This document shows positions 10,346-22,750 of a DNA stretch of 64,000 nt, piece by piece. The notes beneath the pieces were generated by a model. It made no database searches and was not told the origin of the DNA. It was given only the letters and a program-made list of their open reading frames with translations. The stretch's first letter is position 1. Each line of letters starts with the position of its first letter. This stretch comes from Gremmenia infestans. Taxonomy: Eukaryota; Ascomycota; Leotiomycetes; Helotiales; Hamatocanthoscyphaceae. The translations under genes were made by a program, and so were the position numbers. Where the stretch lies: NCBI GenBank assembly GCA_032629725.1, contig JAFEVB010000001.1, forward strand, positions 558,001 to 622,000, written 5' to 3'.

Positions 10346-11562
10346 ATGGCTTCAGAATATCCTACTATTGAGAATCTCGATCCTAAGCATGATCATTACG
10401 ACTATCCCACCATATCGTCCAACAAGCAAAGCGGCCACCCAGGACACACAACCCCCCAGCAGGATGCCCAGGTGTTCCAACTACGCACAAAGCTCGAGTC
10501 AGATGGATACACTGAGCGACTTGATACGATAACTCTGGTACGTCCCCTACCCCCTCTAGATTTTTGAAGTCTGTGGCTAACTTGGCGGTGTAGCTACGAT
10601 TTCTGCGTGCCCGCAAATTCGATGTCGCCCTCGCTGAAAAGATGTAAGCTACCCCTCACCAACTATACGCGACATCTACTAAATACATGGCACAGGTTCG
10701 TCGACAGCGAGGCATGGCGCAAGGAAACCAACCTCGACGATTTGGTGAGGAACTTCGACTACACCGAGAAGGAAAAAGTATTCGAATACTACCCTCAATA
10801 TTACCACAAGATTGATAAGGTAACCCCCACTTCACATCTGCTACCGTGGACATATTACTAACAAGGGCATAGGATGGGCGACCAGTCTACATCGAACAAT
10901 TAGGCAACATTGACCTCACCGCCATGTACAAAATCACCACCTCTGAACGAATGCTGCAAAACCTGGCCGTCGAATACGAGAAAGTAGGCGACCCCCGTCT
11001 CCCCGCCTGCTCACGAAAGTCCGGCGCACTCCTCGAGACCTGCTGCACGATAATGGATCTCAAGGGAGTCGGCCTGGGCAAGGTATCCTCCGTCTACGGC
11101 TACGTCAGGCAAGCTTCCGCCATGTCGCAAAACTACTACCCTGAGCGCCTCGGCCGCTTGTACCTGATCAACGCGCCATGGGGCTTCAGCACCGTCTTCA
11201 GCGTTGTAAAGGGCTGGCTGGATCCCATCACCGTCGAGAAAATCCACGTGCTCGGCAGCGGCTACCAGAAGGAACTGCTCGAACAGGTCCCTGCTGAGAA
11301 CCTGCCCAAGATTTTTGGCGGTACTTGTGAGTGTGTTGGTGGATGTGCACTGAGCGATGAGGGTCCTTGGACAGATCCTCAGTGGGCGAAGCCCCCAAAG
11401 TGGCTGCAGAGTGACAAGGCGGCGGGAGAAAAGAAGACGGAGATTATCAATAATGAGAACGTGAACCCGGCTACTACTGATGCTGCTCAGGCGCCCCTCG
11501 CTGCTGCGCCAGCTCCCGAGGCAGCTGCTGATGAGATTAAGGTTGCTCCTGCTGCGCCGTAG
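10346..11562 (+). CDS. SEC14: Sec14-type phosphatidylinositol/phosphatidylcholine transfer protein
   Basis: A 351-residue cytosolic Sec14 protein, which exchanges phosphatidylinositol and phosphatidylcholine and keeps Golgi membranes competent for secretion. Four exons: 10346-10537, 10594-10643, 10696-10819, 10873-11562 (1056 nt). The CRAL-TRIO N domain has LRFLRARKFDVALAEKM; the lipid-binding CRAL-TRIO domain runs from DGRPVYIEQLGNIDL through MSQNYYPERLGRLYLINAPW to DPITVEKIHVLGSGYQKELL and FGGTCEC. These are the hallmark Sec14 strings, including the Glu and Lys of the phosphoinositide pocket region. A 60-residue Ala/Pro-rich C-terminal tail, low in complexity, extends beyond the yeast protein. 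The gene is tail-to-tail with eIF2B-epsilon, 485 bp apart. Confidence 0.95.
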
Positions 11563-12047
11563 ACGAGATCTGGGGAAGGTGGGGAGTGAAGCATGATTGG
11601 ATGGTGTAGTGTGAATTTGAGACTTTGCAATGGAAGGAGAAAACGGGTTGAGAAGAGATGCTGAGCTTGGGCCTCTTGATATAGGATTTCCTATGCGTCG
11701 CGAAGCCCTCGGCGGGATTTGAGTTAGTAGAGACAGTACAGGAAAGAAACAATACCTGAATTGGGGTCTAGAGAACACGATTGTGTCTATCTGCACGTTT
11801 GTGTGAGATAGTATTTTCAGATCCTCCTGTCATTCTGAATTTGAGATTTATGCAACTTCCTGGGATGCTTATTTCTGTTTTCTAAAAGGACAGCCTAATA
11901 TCAGTCCTTCAACAATATCCATTCATTCATTGAAGCACTTAAGTTAATTAGAAGATAATTCGTTTGGCAGCCATTTTTCTACCCGTATAATCTTGCGAGA
12001 TAGCGAGTCATCAATCCATCTATTCAACACAACCATCATACACAAAT
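11563..12047. other. Convergent 3' spacer, SEC14 / eIF2B-epsilon
   Basis: Shared 3' flank of two convergent genes. No exon or RNA gene is visible; both 3' untranslated regions must lie here and may overlap. Confidence 0.4.
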
Positions 12048-14374
12048 CTACTCATCCTCACTCTCCTCATCACTCCCACTCTCACTCTCACTCTCCGCCT
12101 CCCTCAACCACTCTACAAAAACCCCCGTCTTCCCCCTAACCCTCTTCATCTCTACATCCTCATCCTCGCCCATCCCCTCCGCCTCCTCCCACCACCTCAA
12201 GAACGCCTCTTCCCCCACAACCTCCTCCTCATACAAGCGTTGGCAAACCGCCGCGAGAACCAAAGGCCCACTGCTTCGATTCACCGCATCTTTCTGCAGA
12301 CAGCGCAGGAAATCAACAGCGTCTTCTTCCGTCCCCGTACTCAGCGCCACGTTCTTCAGGAACTGCACCGCGCCGCTAGTAGCGAACGCCGATGCGGCCG
12401 CTTTGCTGGCTTCGGTCGTCTTCTGATCCTCACCGTCGACGAGTTGCGAGATGTGCTTGCTGAACGCTACGGCGATGGCGCGGCGGATCTGGTGGTCCGT
12501 GGCGTCGTTGCTGAGGCGCAGGCCCATGAATTCTAGTTTCGCCGAGTCGAAGTCACCGTGTTCATGAAGCGTGTCTAGGATGCCTTGCACCGCGTCGTGG
12601 TGGAAACCCTCGTTGTCGCCATCGTCGGAGAGGGAGGTGAAGGAGGAGAGGCGCGAGCGTGGACCGGTGGGTTCGTCGGCGGAGGAGAGGGATGAGGAGA
12701 GGGTAGAAATGGAGGCGTTGGAGAGGTTTAGGTGTTGCGTGCTGTATATTAGGGACGAGTGGAAGGCGGCTTCTTCGTCGTCGGAGAATTCTTCGGCATC
12801 GCGGAACTCGTAGCCGTGGCCTGAGGGGCCGACTATTGAGGGGTCCGAGGGGACTTCTTCCTCTGTTCCGGAATCGTCGTCGCGTTTCCGCTTGGCGCGG
12901 GTGATGCGCTGGTTGGTTTTTATTTCGGTGTTGTCTGATATGCCGACTTTGTAGGATATTAGAGCTCCGGGTTGGATTTTGCAGGAGTTGCCAATGACGG
13001 CTTCGTTGGCGATAATTGCTCTCTCAACATTGGATCCGTCTCCGATCGATACATTGTCCCAGATGTAGGCGTCTTTAATAGTAACGTTTTTCCCAATTTG
13101 GCAATCCCTTCCAATGATACTGTTGGATATAACACTGCCAGCACCCACACTCGTCCCTTTCCCAAGCACGGTTTTCTTTCCAGCTTTGCACGTCCTAGCC
13201 AGCATCACATCATTCTCCTTGTACAACGAGCCCCTTTCGAACTTGTAGCTTTGCCCTGCGACAAGATTGCTGTCCGGGACCAGAGGATATGTCCACCTCC
13301 CAAGCACATCTTTGCTCACCGAGTCGTATGATTGTAGATTGAAGACTCTTGCCGCATAACGATCGTCCACAATCTCCGTATGTATCGTCTTCCCATTCAG
13401 TTCATAATCCTTCAACACGCCATGCAAGAAATGCCGCCTCGGAACCTCATAGTCAAAACTCTCAGCCCACAGCGCCAGCACATCCGGCGTGCAGATATCA
13501 ATGCCACAGTCGATCAGATCCGTCCGGACCTCGATATCCTTATGATCCTTCAGCAGCTCTTCGTCCAGATCCACATATTTGTGTGCTTGCAAAGGATGCA
13601 TCTCTTCATAATGCACACACCGATTCTTGGTCGGATCAACCACAAAAACAGGCGCAACTCCCTTCGCCTTCGTCCTATGCTCCCCCAGTCCCCCAGCTCT
13701 TAGAATCATAGTCATAATAGCATTCTTGTCTTTAACCCTCCTCTCCCTATGATTTCTCAACGCCTCATCGATAGGTAAGTTTGAGACCAAGTCCCCATGC
13801 ACCAGCAGGAAATCCCCTGTAATCATATCCCTCGAATCCAAATCCCGCAGCGCGTCGCCTACGGAGCGGGCTGTAGTTTTGACGATCTCGAGCGTGTTGA
13901 AGGGCGATGCTGCTGAGGTGCTGGGGTGCCATTTGGAGGAGAGGATATAGGATTGTACGGCGGCGGTGTGCGCGCCGCAGTAGATGAAGATGTCTGCTAC
14001 GCCGGCCATAGCGAGGAACTCGAGCGTGTATTCGATGAGGGGCGTATTTGCTAGAGGGAGGAGGCACTAAACATGTCGTTAGCCACTGCTCACCCATTCT
14101 CCTATCATCCGATTGACTCCGAGGGTATGAATAGAATAGAAGAGCTTACTCTTGGTCTTTCCAGAGTAAAGGGATTGAACCGCGTCTCAAATGAATCTGC
14201 GAGTATCTGTCAAGAGTCAGTGTACTCATTTTCCGGCGCAATTGAGCTTGCACATACCACAGCTTGGAGTGTATCCTCCCTGTCATTCTCCGATTTCTTC
14301 CCACCAGCTGCTTTCTTCGCCTTTGCAGCTCCCTTCCCCCCCGCGGCCACTCTGCCCTTCTGAGCATGCGACAT
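12048..14374 (-). CDS. GCD6: Translation initiation factor eIF2B, epsilon subunit
   Basis: A 730-residue catalytic subunit of eIF2B, the guanine nucleotide exchange factor that recharges eIF2 with GTP and is the target of the integrated stress response. Three exons: 14374-14258, 14206-14150, 14066-12048 (2193 nt). After a Lys/Ala/Gly-rich leader the nucleotidyltransferase-like domain starts with ILADSFETRFNPFTLERPR and LLPLANTPLIEYTLEFLA. A left-handed beta-helix of hexapeptide repeats follows (VISNSIIGRDCQIGKNVTIK, then DAYIWDNVSIGDGSNVERAI). After an acidic linker comes the C-terminal W2/eIF5C exchange domain, ending in aromatic and acidic boxes (FLRWWEEAEGMGEDED) and a very acidic tail, as expected for binding eIF2-beta. 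Complete. Confidence 0.97.
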
Positions 14375-15193
14375 CTTGCGCACTTATTTCCCCCAGCCTG
14401 TCTCGGTATCTCTTATAACAGAATACGCTAGGTCGGTCAGTAACTTCCTCTCAACTATCCAATATACCAGTATTCAGGTAATTTAGAGGTAAATCGAGGT
14501 AAATCGAGGTGGGGTGAGAATTGGAGGCTCAAAAAATAAAAATATTTAGAGCTTGACTCACAAATCGACCCGACTCCCGCGCGCTAGTGTGACAAGGCTG
14601 GCCAGGCCAGGCTCCCTTCAGGGGCTTGCTTGCAGGCTGGCTTGCATGCCATCAGCTCATAAGAGTCTAGACGTCGATAGACCTTTTATACCCCGAGGGA
14701 ACACTCTTTATCTCAACGTCTCTGCATATCTCTTTTTCATTTCTTCTTTCTATTCACATTTTCTTTATTTTGCGAACTTCTGCGCTTGTCATCCTGCCAT
14801 CTGCGCTTCGTTTGCCCGAGAAGCATATGTTTCACCCGACAAATCTTCAAATGTCAAGCTAGATAGTGTATAACGTGGTATGTCTACATAAAGGACACAC
14901 CGACTGTCTTGTCCGGACGAAAGCTCATAACCACCAGCGCCAGCAGACCAAGCACCGAACCATGCAATTCAAGCCTACCCTCAAACGCCGCTGCGAACTT
15001 GCAATAATGATATTTCCACCAGCGCCGATAACATGTCTTGTCTCATCTCTTCCCATCAATCAAACACCAAATGCACATGAGCGTTCTGTGGGAGCAGATC
15101 ACACATTATATATACAAATGTAACGAGCAAATCATCAAATGGGCATCTTGGAACAAGGGATTCACCCTCTATAGCTTTGCGCTATGCTTCCTG
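14375..15193. other. Intergenic, eIF2B-epsilon promoter and SKN7 3' flank
   Basis: About 0.8 kb. Near 14480-14515 there is a short repeat (GAGGTAAATC about twice, then GAGGTGGGG). The open frames here are short and show no domain. The 5' leader of eIF2B-epsilon and the 3' end of SKN7 lie in this interval. Confidence 0.4.
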
Positions 15194-17471
15194 CTATTGT
15201 TGGAACCCCCCTTGGCTGCCTGGAGGTGGAGGAGGGAACATCCTCTGGCGCTTCACATCTGGATGCTCGTCCGAAGGACCACCGCTCATATCCGACATGA
15301 CCCTCCGATGCTGTGGAGTTCCTCTCGGCTGTCCAATTTGGTTTGGTGGAAGTTGGTACCCATGTTGCGGATGTGGATGTGGGTGTGGATGTGTGGGAGT
15401 CATGGGATAGGGATTATCTCTCATAGGCGCCTGCATATAACCAGGCGGGTGTCCTACAGGCGAATGGCCTGGTATTTGGTTCGGCGAGTGCCAAGATCCT
15501 GCTGTGGCTGGTGACTTTCCCGGGGACGTCTCATCTTTCAAAGACTGCCCTGCGGATAATTGGGCCATGTTCAAACCCAGAGGAGGATGAGGGGCGTTCT
15601 GTGGTGCGAATCCACCTGGGTGTGGCATTGGCGCTGAATTAGGGAACTGAGCGCCTTTCAAGAAGGATGCTAGATGCTTCTGAAGTGATTTTAGCATGCC
15701 CTCTTTGGTGAAAGGCTTAGGTAAGACATCGTTCATTCCTATTCAAGTCAGAAGTTATGCTAGAAGTTTATGATAGTGGACTAACCGTATCGGAAGTACA
15801 TATCGATATCGTCGGTTCTTATGTTGGATGTCATTGCTACAATTGGAATATCTGGCCGGAATTCTCGTATGCAGACGGTTGCAGAGACACCGTCCAGGTT
15901 GGGCATAATAATATCCATAAGGATGAGATCATATTGGCCCGCACCATTATTAATCTTGTTTACGGCTTCGAGACCATCACGCTGAGAAATGTTAGCAAGA
16001 GGCTAACTATCATATAACCAAGAAAAACTTACAGCAGTCTCTACCCCGCATTCAAAGGCTTGCAAAAATTTGGAACCGATCTTTGCACACATCTTATCGT
16101 CCTCCACAAGTAGAACTCTGGGCTTGTTCAATCCCCATATAGGTTCCATCAGACCCTTCTTCCGGCCAAGATTTGCATTTCCCTCAGGCACCATTTCTGG
16201 CATTGGATTAACAGGCATCATGCCATGAGGAGGTAATGCGTAAGGGATATTGTTGATATGCTCGCTATTTATCGGGTCGATGCCATTTGTATGGCCAACA
16301 GGATAGACCATACTATCTAGGTCATTGCCTGCTGAGTACCCAATATGTGTGCTCGATGTTTCAGATGGTGGAGCCATGGTGGCACTGTGATCATTTGGAG
16401 GCGTAGAATAGTCATTGCGGAATTGCAAATCCGCCGACAACTGCTCGAGCTCCTTATTCTGGAGGCTATCAACAGAAATTTCACCGAGAAGTTCAGACGC
16501 CTGTTGCAGCGGAGAGGCAGGATGGTCATCTACCGGGCCATCGTTTGACAACGGTTCTCTAGACCCTATCCCAGGCGCAGCACTGTTCCCAAAAGGCCCT
16601 TCGATCCGGCTGTTGCGCCTTTGCGCGTCGACACTGTGCAAGAACCCCATCACTCTATGCATAACCCCATCATGATTCTTGACGAACTTTTGTAATTGTA
16701 CGACTTGTTGAAGTAAGACGACGTGACCTTGAGCCAAATCTTGGTACCTCTCGGATAGGTGTTGAAGCTGTTGTTGAGTTGCCATTAGTTGGCTATTGAT
16801 AAGATCTATTTGCTGGGCTGGGTATTGATCATCTATGGCTTGGGCAGGTTTCCTTGGGGCGGGGGCTTTTCGTCTGATATTGTCCAAAGAGTCTTTCTTA
16901 TTCGCTTGAAACTCGGGGTGCTTGAATTCCCAGGCCTGGTCGATAATTAGTCTCTAATACTTATAGCCCAGAACAAATGAATACTGACATTAGGCCCATA
17001 CTGCGACGGCGCGTTATCTTCATTGTTCTGTCTGACCTTGTGGAAGTCATACTTGTTTAATTGTCGGACGAAACTCGCAAAGTTGCTGTGCTTAAAATGC
17101 TTTGGGAGGATAGACTTGGTAAACTTTTCGTTCTATGGCGGGCGTCAACATCAACAACAACAACAGCAAGTAGGGTATGATTGCGGCCATTCCATACCTC
17201 AAGTACCACAAAGCTCTCGCCCCCTTCTCCCCAACGGACAATGGCATCGTACGAGGGGTCCTCCAACATCCTAGTCCAGCGCGTTAGTCAGTTGTCGCAT
17301 CAATAAATTACCACATGGCTCTTCTGAGACAATGGCTGCTCACTTGTATAGTTTGCGAACCTGTGTGATGATTAGATGTGGCGCTGTGAAGAGAGAAAAT
17401 CTAGACCGTGAGGAACTTACAAAATCACTGGAATTGTTCGCGGCAGAACCTGCCATATCCCCCTTGTCCAT
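15194..17471 (-). CDS. SKN7: Skn7-type response-regulator transcription factor
   Basis: A 642-residue nuclear regulator that combines a heat-shock-factor DNA-binding domain with a two-component receiver; Skn7 takes phosphate from the Ypd1 phosphotransfer protein and controls oxidative and osmotic stress and cell-wall genes. Seven exons: 17471-17421, 17360-17344, 17270-17198, 17132-16989, 16935-16033, 15981-15786, 15738-15194 (1929 nt). The HSF domain reads FVRKLYKMLEDP, then NEKFTKSILPKHFKHSNFAS and FVRQLNKYDFHKVRQNNED. A Gln-rich coiled coil follows. The receiver has the acidic pair in LLVEDDKMCAKIG, the phospho-acceptor Asp in LILMDIIMPNLDGV, the Thr/Ser of VAMTSN and the Lys of LPKPFTKEGM, all intact. 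The tail is rich in Pro, His and Gln. Exon 2 is just 17 nt. Confidence 0.97.
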
Positions 17472-17707
17472 CGTGATGCGCTTTTGGGGGAGGGGGGGAG
17501 GCAAGTTGAGCCTTCGTCGCTGGTGGTCGTCCTGTCGTATGGTATCCTATCCTTTCCTTGCCTATCTTACAAGCGCACAATGGTATTCGCAAATGTTGAA
17601 GGCGAACGACAAGATGGATGAGGTGAAAGTAGACAGACGCACGGGCGATGAAGAGTTCGTCCGAACGTCACTGTGCAGCAAAAGATCCCTTGGCAAATAT
17701 TAGGGGT

Positions 17708-17740
17708 TTGGTGGGTGGTGGTGGGTGGTGGTGGTGGTGT
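17708..17740 (+). repeat. (GGTGGGT/GGT)n simple repeat
   Basis: G/T-only tract of GGTGGGTGGT and GGTGGT units about 240 bp upstream of the SKN7 start codon, on the antisense side of that gene. Likely length-variable. Confidence 0.85.
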
Positions 17741-18303
17741 CTCGAGCTTGTCTGGCGATGCTACAGTACGCCAGATTCGGACTGGTGGTGGTGCTCTACA
17801 GGTACTGTATAGTAAAGGCGATTGATATTGATTTAAAGATCTAGACAAGTCGAGAAGAGACAGGACAGGTAGGTTATGGAATGAAATCGGATGCAATCCA
17901 ATGCGCCCGGCTGCTCGTAGCCTAATCGGGACTACTTTACTAGCATGTTGCACACACTGTTGACAAGGTTGATCAAGTCCATACAGCACTGATTATTCTA
18001 CTCTAGGAGTACTATAGGGGTGCGGTGCGATGCTTCCCATCGGATATCCACTACTCTAGCCTCCAATCATTAAACCATCCCATCCCACAACAAAGTCTTA
18101 TACCGAGCACTCTTGTGCTGGAGGGGAGGTTATTAAGCCATACAGCGCCACAAAAAAGCCATCGCCATCTTGTGCTGGCCCTGCTGGGCGGGTATTGATA
18201 TCGCCACCATACCATATCTGGACTCCATCCCAACAGCGCTTCAAGACGTGGAATGTGGACTGACTCGGCGCATACAGTACAAGTACAAGTGCAAGCACCT
18301 ACA

Positions 18304-18317
18304 GTACAGTACTGTAC
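18304..18317. repeat. 14-bp perfect palindrome
   Basis: GTACAGTACTGTAC is its own reverse complement and lies within a longer run of TACAGTA words (about 18280-18320). It could be a dimeric protein-binding site or a cruciform; function unknown. Confidence 0.6.
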
Positions 18318-19856
18318 AGATCACCATCAAACTTGACCGGCCAGCAATCGACAGCGGGGCCAAGGCGGTGAAGTACACTACTTGGGTAAATATATCCAAA
18401 GGATCCGAGCTTCAAACTGCAATGATCGCCTAGCAATGTCGCCCAGCAATAATGGCGTTTTTATCACAAATTATCTTCATTTCCGACGCAATTACCTCGG
18501 GGAAAAAGAAAGTGTTGTACAGTATAGTGCCGGTACATATGACCTGGTGCTCCCCCCCCTTCCCCTCCCCTCATAGCCTCCTAGGCCACCATACGGTACA
18601 CCAGGTACCTTGAAGGACACTCTCAGGTGCCCGCTCAACCCACCAAATCAACCCATCCCAACCAGCTGGAAATGACGCAGTCAATGAGATTTTACGACGC
18701 CACATCCGAACAAGCAGCCTCGGGGTCTCGGTCAGACTCTATTACAGTAGCAGCAGTATCAACGATTCAACAGATTCTTCAAACTGATTACTGTAGATCT
18801 GGTGCTCGTATATCTGTATATCTCCATTCTGCGTCTCCATACTCCTCGGGAATCGGAAGGAAACAACCCCACATATTTCGGCCTGCCTGCCCATCCTTTT
18901 AAGTTCGGTTCGAACCTATCAGACAGATCTTTCTGATGATCTCTATGTCTAGCTGAACCTGAAAGGGCTTTGATCGCCCCCCGGGTATCACCAAAGCCCC
19001 TAGCTGCATAGGAGGTCCCTCCTTGCCAGCCTGCCGCTCCTCAATATTGCCTCAAAGGTTCAAAGACGGGACAATACTCCGTAGACTGACTGCTACGCAA
19101 AAAATTGTGTCTCGTCCTCGTCGCAATCTATCTTGTGGTTATGCATCGTGATCCTCTACAGATTTATTTCGGACTTTGCCCGCGTGTTTGGTCGTAGTAT
19201 TGGAGGAAAAGAAAAGACATCGTATTTACAGTACAAAGCCTAATAATAAAGCCTTTCAATCTTGCGGCTTAATATGGAGACAGAGCTCCCGGTATTTTGT
19301 CATCAAAAGCACGATTGCTTTGTGGAACAATCATCTGGTGGGTGTATCCTTGCGTCGATCTTATCGAGAGAGCAACATCTATATGCCTTCTCCATAACTC
19401 CAGACCCTGCCGGGAATACCTGAGCTTTATATGTCTCGCGGTGGAGCGAAAAGAAGGCGCCAACTTATCATGTCGCAGCCTACTCGCAAGCGGGGTGGAA
19501 CATTAAAAGTTGATTCTGTGCCGCTTTTTCTGTCCACCACGAGCATGTTTACAGTACTTCGTTTTTCGACTTTCGTTTTCAAGGGAATCTTTTTCATCTC
19601 GATAGCAGCTCTAGAACACAAGTCACATACTCCAATTTTAAAACCTATAATGATATGCTATAAAATCCCGAGATACCTTCCCATCAACTCAGTTCTTTCG
19701 TTGATGCTCCCAATTCTCAAGTACGCTTTATAAGGTAGTTGGATACTACGGCTAGAAAGCTGATAGATGTCCTAGGCTCTATGACTTAGACACCGTTCGT
19801 CAAGAAAGGCAACAGGGAGAATAAGCTTACCTCAATCGGCCATCAAAAATCCAGTC

Positions 19857-20277
19857 CTAATCATCAACAGCGTTCTCGAACCTTTCCCTAATTCCAGAGA
19901 TACACTTCTCCTCGTCTCCTTTCATATCGATCCCCCCAATAGCAATCGTCTTGTTGCGTGATTTCATGCCTCGAACGATCTCTACATCTGACTTAGGACA
20001 CTTGAGAACCTGCAACTAGATGAGCTTGCCAATTATCTTAACTGAGAACCGTAAATGAACTAACACTACTAATTACTTCTCTCACAGCCTTATTTGACTC
20101 ACCCTCCCTGGCTTGCGCTGACACGCACACCTCGATTACATTCTCGGAAATAGAGACGATCCCTTCTCGTTGCTTGCTTGCACCGGGCTTGATGTGACAT
20201 TGTAGGTAGATATAGCCTAATGCTGATCTTGCTGATTTCGAGGACGAGGCTACATGCCGAATTGCGAGTGAGGCCAT
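19857..20277 (-). CDS. DUF167 / UPF0235 family protein
   Basis: A 121-residue protein of the YggU-like DUF167 family, found from bacteria to man, of unknown function. Two exons: 20277-20065 and 20009-19857 (366 nt). The core is recognisable: LQCHIKPGASKQREGIVSI, then VCVSAQAREGESNKAVREVI and KSDVEIVRGMKSRNKTIAI, matching the family order 'KPgAs... v.v.a.p.eGkaN..... ...V.iv.G..sr.K.i.i'. I chose the ATG at 20277; the frame stays open to an ATG at 20418 that would add 47 residues rich in Arg and Ala, conceivably a targeting sequence. The gene is divergent from the HAD-domain gene about 240 bp away. Confidence 0.85.
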
Positions 20278-20520
20278 GGATGGATGAGGTTGGATGCATT
20301 CGGCTAAGCGCCGAATTCGAGGTTGGTGTATTATTTTTTGGCAAGCGAGAGCGAGCTCCAGAGCCCTCGAGGCTGCCGATGGAAATCTTGAAGCATAAAA
20401 TGCAACCTCATTCACCACATCCTCTTCTACACAATCACTCTAGCTAAATCCTGCGCCTGATTCAAAGTGTCTCCATTTTTCAGGAAGCTGTGCGGTTTTG
20501 ACCCTATAGTCATTGCAAGA

Positions 20521-22360
20521 ATGACTGGTCCTGCTAATTTTCCCCATGACATGCCGCAAACGGTCACTGCACTGGCTCGCTGGTCTGTCGCCAACAAGCA
20601 ATTGCCTGGTAGGTCCTTGATTTCTTCCTTTGCGATAAACCGACTGATAAGCTCTAGCTGCCGAGAAGATCAAAGCATTGCACGTCTATGATTTTGACAA
20701 TACCCGTAAGTAGCCTTGCGCCCAGTTGGCAGACATTCGTTGACTCATTTCTGCAGTCTTCAGCAGCCCTCTACCCAACTCGAAACTATGGAACGGTCCA
20801 ACTATAGGCTTCTTGCAAACCCCAGAGTCGTTTACGAATGGTGGATGGTGGCACGACTCGAGGATACTCGCAGCTACTGGAGATGGCGTAGAGAAAGAAG
20901 AGCCTCGCGCATGGGAAGGCTGGTGGAACGAACGCATAGTTGAGCTTGTTGAGCTCAGTATGCAACAAAAAGACGCCCTCACTGTCCTCCTGACTGGCCG
21001 CAGTGAGGATGGCTTCGGAGATCTTCTCAAGAAAATGGCTAAGAGCAAAGGCCTCGACTTCGACCTGATATCCCTGAAGCCAAAGGCGGGTCCAAACAAT
21101 GAGCGCTTTTCAAATACCATGAATTTCAAGCAGAACTTCCTGGAGACCCTTATGGAGACGTATAAGTCTGCTGAAGAGATTAGACTCTATGAAGACCGCG
21201 TTAGGCACGTTAAAGGCTTCAGAGAATACTTCCAGGGGTACAACAAGCGTCAGAATGGCATCGGAGGAAAGCCTACTCGCGGCCCAATAACAGCTGAAGT
21301 AGTGCAAGTTGCTTCTGGAGCTACCCTTCTGGAGCCAGTTGTAGAAGCCGCTGAAGTGCAGCGCATGCTCAATGATCACAACGATCACGTCGACCGAGCG
21401 AAACGTGGCACGCGTCTTCAGATCAAGAAGACGGTTTTCTATACTGGTTATTTAATCAACAACACTGACACTCAAAAGCTACTTACACTAGCCAACCTCC
21501 CGCCAAACATGCCAGATACTGAGATGAAGTTCCTCGCAAACAATATCCTCATCACTCCTCGCCCAGCTCCGGAAAGTATCTTGGAGAAGGTCGGCAATAT
21601 GGGCAGCAAGACCACCTGGGAAGTTACAGGCACTGCAGTGTATGAGAACAAGATCTGGGCTGCTTCTGTCCAGCCTGTTCCCAAAACTAAACAGTACTAC
21701 ACCGAGAACCCAGTTCCAATTGTTGTCCTCGCTCTCCGCAAAGGCGCTCGTCCCATTGATGCAGGTAAGATCCAAAATTGGCAGCCTGTTCCACCAGAGA
21801 AGCAGTTCATTTTCGAGAGCACCGTTGGCGAGAAAGTCCTGCTTCGCATAGAAGAAGAGAACCTAGCTGAGAATGAGTATGAGAGTTTATTCCCCAACAA
21901 GTCGCTGAAACGCAAACAACACGATGACGACGAATTAAGGCAATCGAGTGGCTCGCACGGCAATGGTCAGAACTACGCAAGCGGTGGGCGAAATAATTAT
22001 AACAACAACAACCAGTCTTATGATGGACGTGGACGAGGACGTGGCGGCCGTGGTAATGGCACCCAGCGCGGTGGACGCGGTGGTAGAGGCAATGGGGGAG
22101 GAAGAGGTAGAGGCGGGCGGGGGGGAGGCTACCATTACCGGTCACTAGACGACGTTGACAGAAATTCAAACTCCGGTACGCCACACAGCTATAATGCCGC
22201 TGTCGCCTATGAGGATTTCCCGCCGCTGCAGAAGCAGTATCAGACGCCACAGCAATTGGTTCAACAGCAGTTCCAGCAGTTTGAACAATATCAGCAACAG
22301 ATACAGGCGAAAGGTGGCAAACAAGGTGGCAGTAGTAGTGCCGAGTTACAATATTCCTGA
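20521..22360 (+). CDS. HAD-superfamily 'Swiss Army Knife' RNA-repair-like protein with RGG tail
   Basis: A 579-residue protein with a HAD_SAK_1-type domain, a haloacid-dehalogenase fold predicted by others to act in RNA repair. Three exons: 20521-20608, 20658-20705, 20757-22360 (1740 nt). HAD motif I is DFDNTLFSSP near residues 41-50, with both Asp present; motif II is in TVLLTGRSE; DLISLKPKAGPNNERF and ETLMETYKSAEEIRLYEDR follow, where the Glu-Asp of YEDR fits the late HAD acidic motif. The middle region (about residues 160-400) is a less familiar alpha/beta stretch. Residues about 450-500 form an RGG/GRG box (RGRGGRGNGTQRGGRGG), typical of RNA-binding proteins, followed by a Gln-rich tail. 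Domain plus tail argue for an RNA role, but no activity is shown. Confidence 0.85.
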
Positions 22361-22750
22361 TCCGTTTTTCTTTGACTGGGTCATCCTTCACTGTATTTTG
22401 CCGCTGGGAGGCCACGTTATGAATGTGGGCTTTGTAGGATTAGCGGCATATCATGAATTCGGGGTATGTTGTTTTGCTTTGCATTAATGGAGTTAGGGGT
22501 GAGATCTCTGGCTGTCTACCGGCTTAGGACCTTTTTTTGGTGGATGCATTCGAATCGAATGCTGTTACGACTATGGGTGGTGTATACTCATCTTATATCT
22601 TAACGAAATCCAAAAGCTTTTAGCACGATCAAACAATACGCATGTATTAGTACTCGCACTCAATGTTCAAGTGCTCAGATTGCTCCATTGAAGACTCCAA
22701 AATGCAAGGTAAATTCATTCTATTCGTTATCTAAATCTATCATCTATCAT
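22361..22750. other. Convergent 3' spacer
   Basis: Gap between the 3' ends of the HAD-domain gene and the mitochondrial carrier gene. It includes a GCATTCGAATCGAATGC inverted repeat near 22546-22562, a possible hairpin in the 3' region. No gene seen. Confidence 0.4.

Larger units (their letters stand above)
17472..19856. other. 2.4 kb gene-free upstream region of SKN7
   Basis: The longest gap but one in the window. I find no exon with protein-like sequence. It holds a GGT/GTG simple repeat (17708-17740), a 14-bp perfect palindrome (18304-18317), several TACAGTA words and one TACTCCGTAGA (19075-19085). It may contain a long SKN7 5' leader and regulatory sites, or an RNA gene that I cannot recognise. 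Confidence 0.5.

Noticed and set aside
18907..18916. GGTTCGAACC, identical to a tRNA B box
   Set aside because: No A box at the right distance upstream and no acceptor or anticodon stems can be drawn. It is a chance palindrome.
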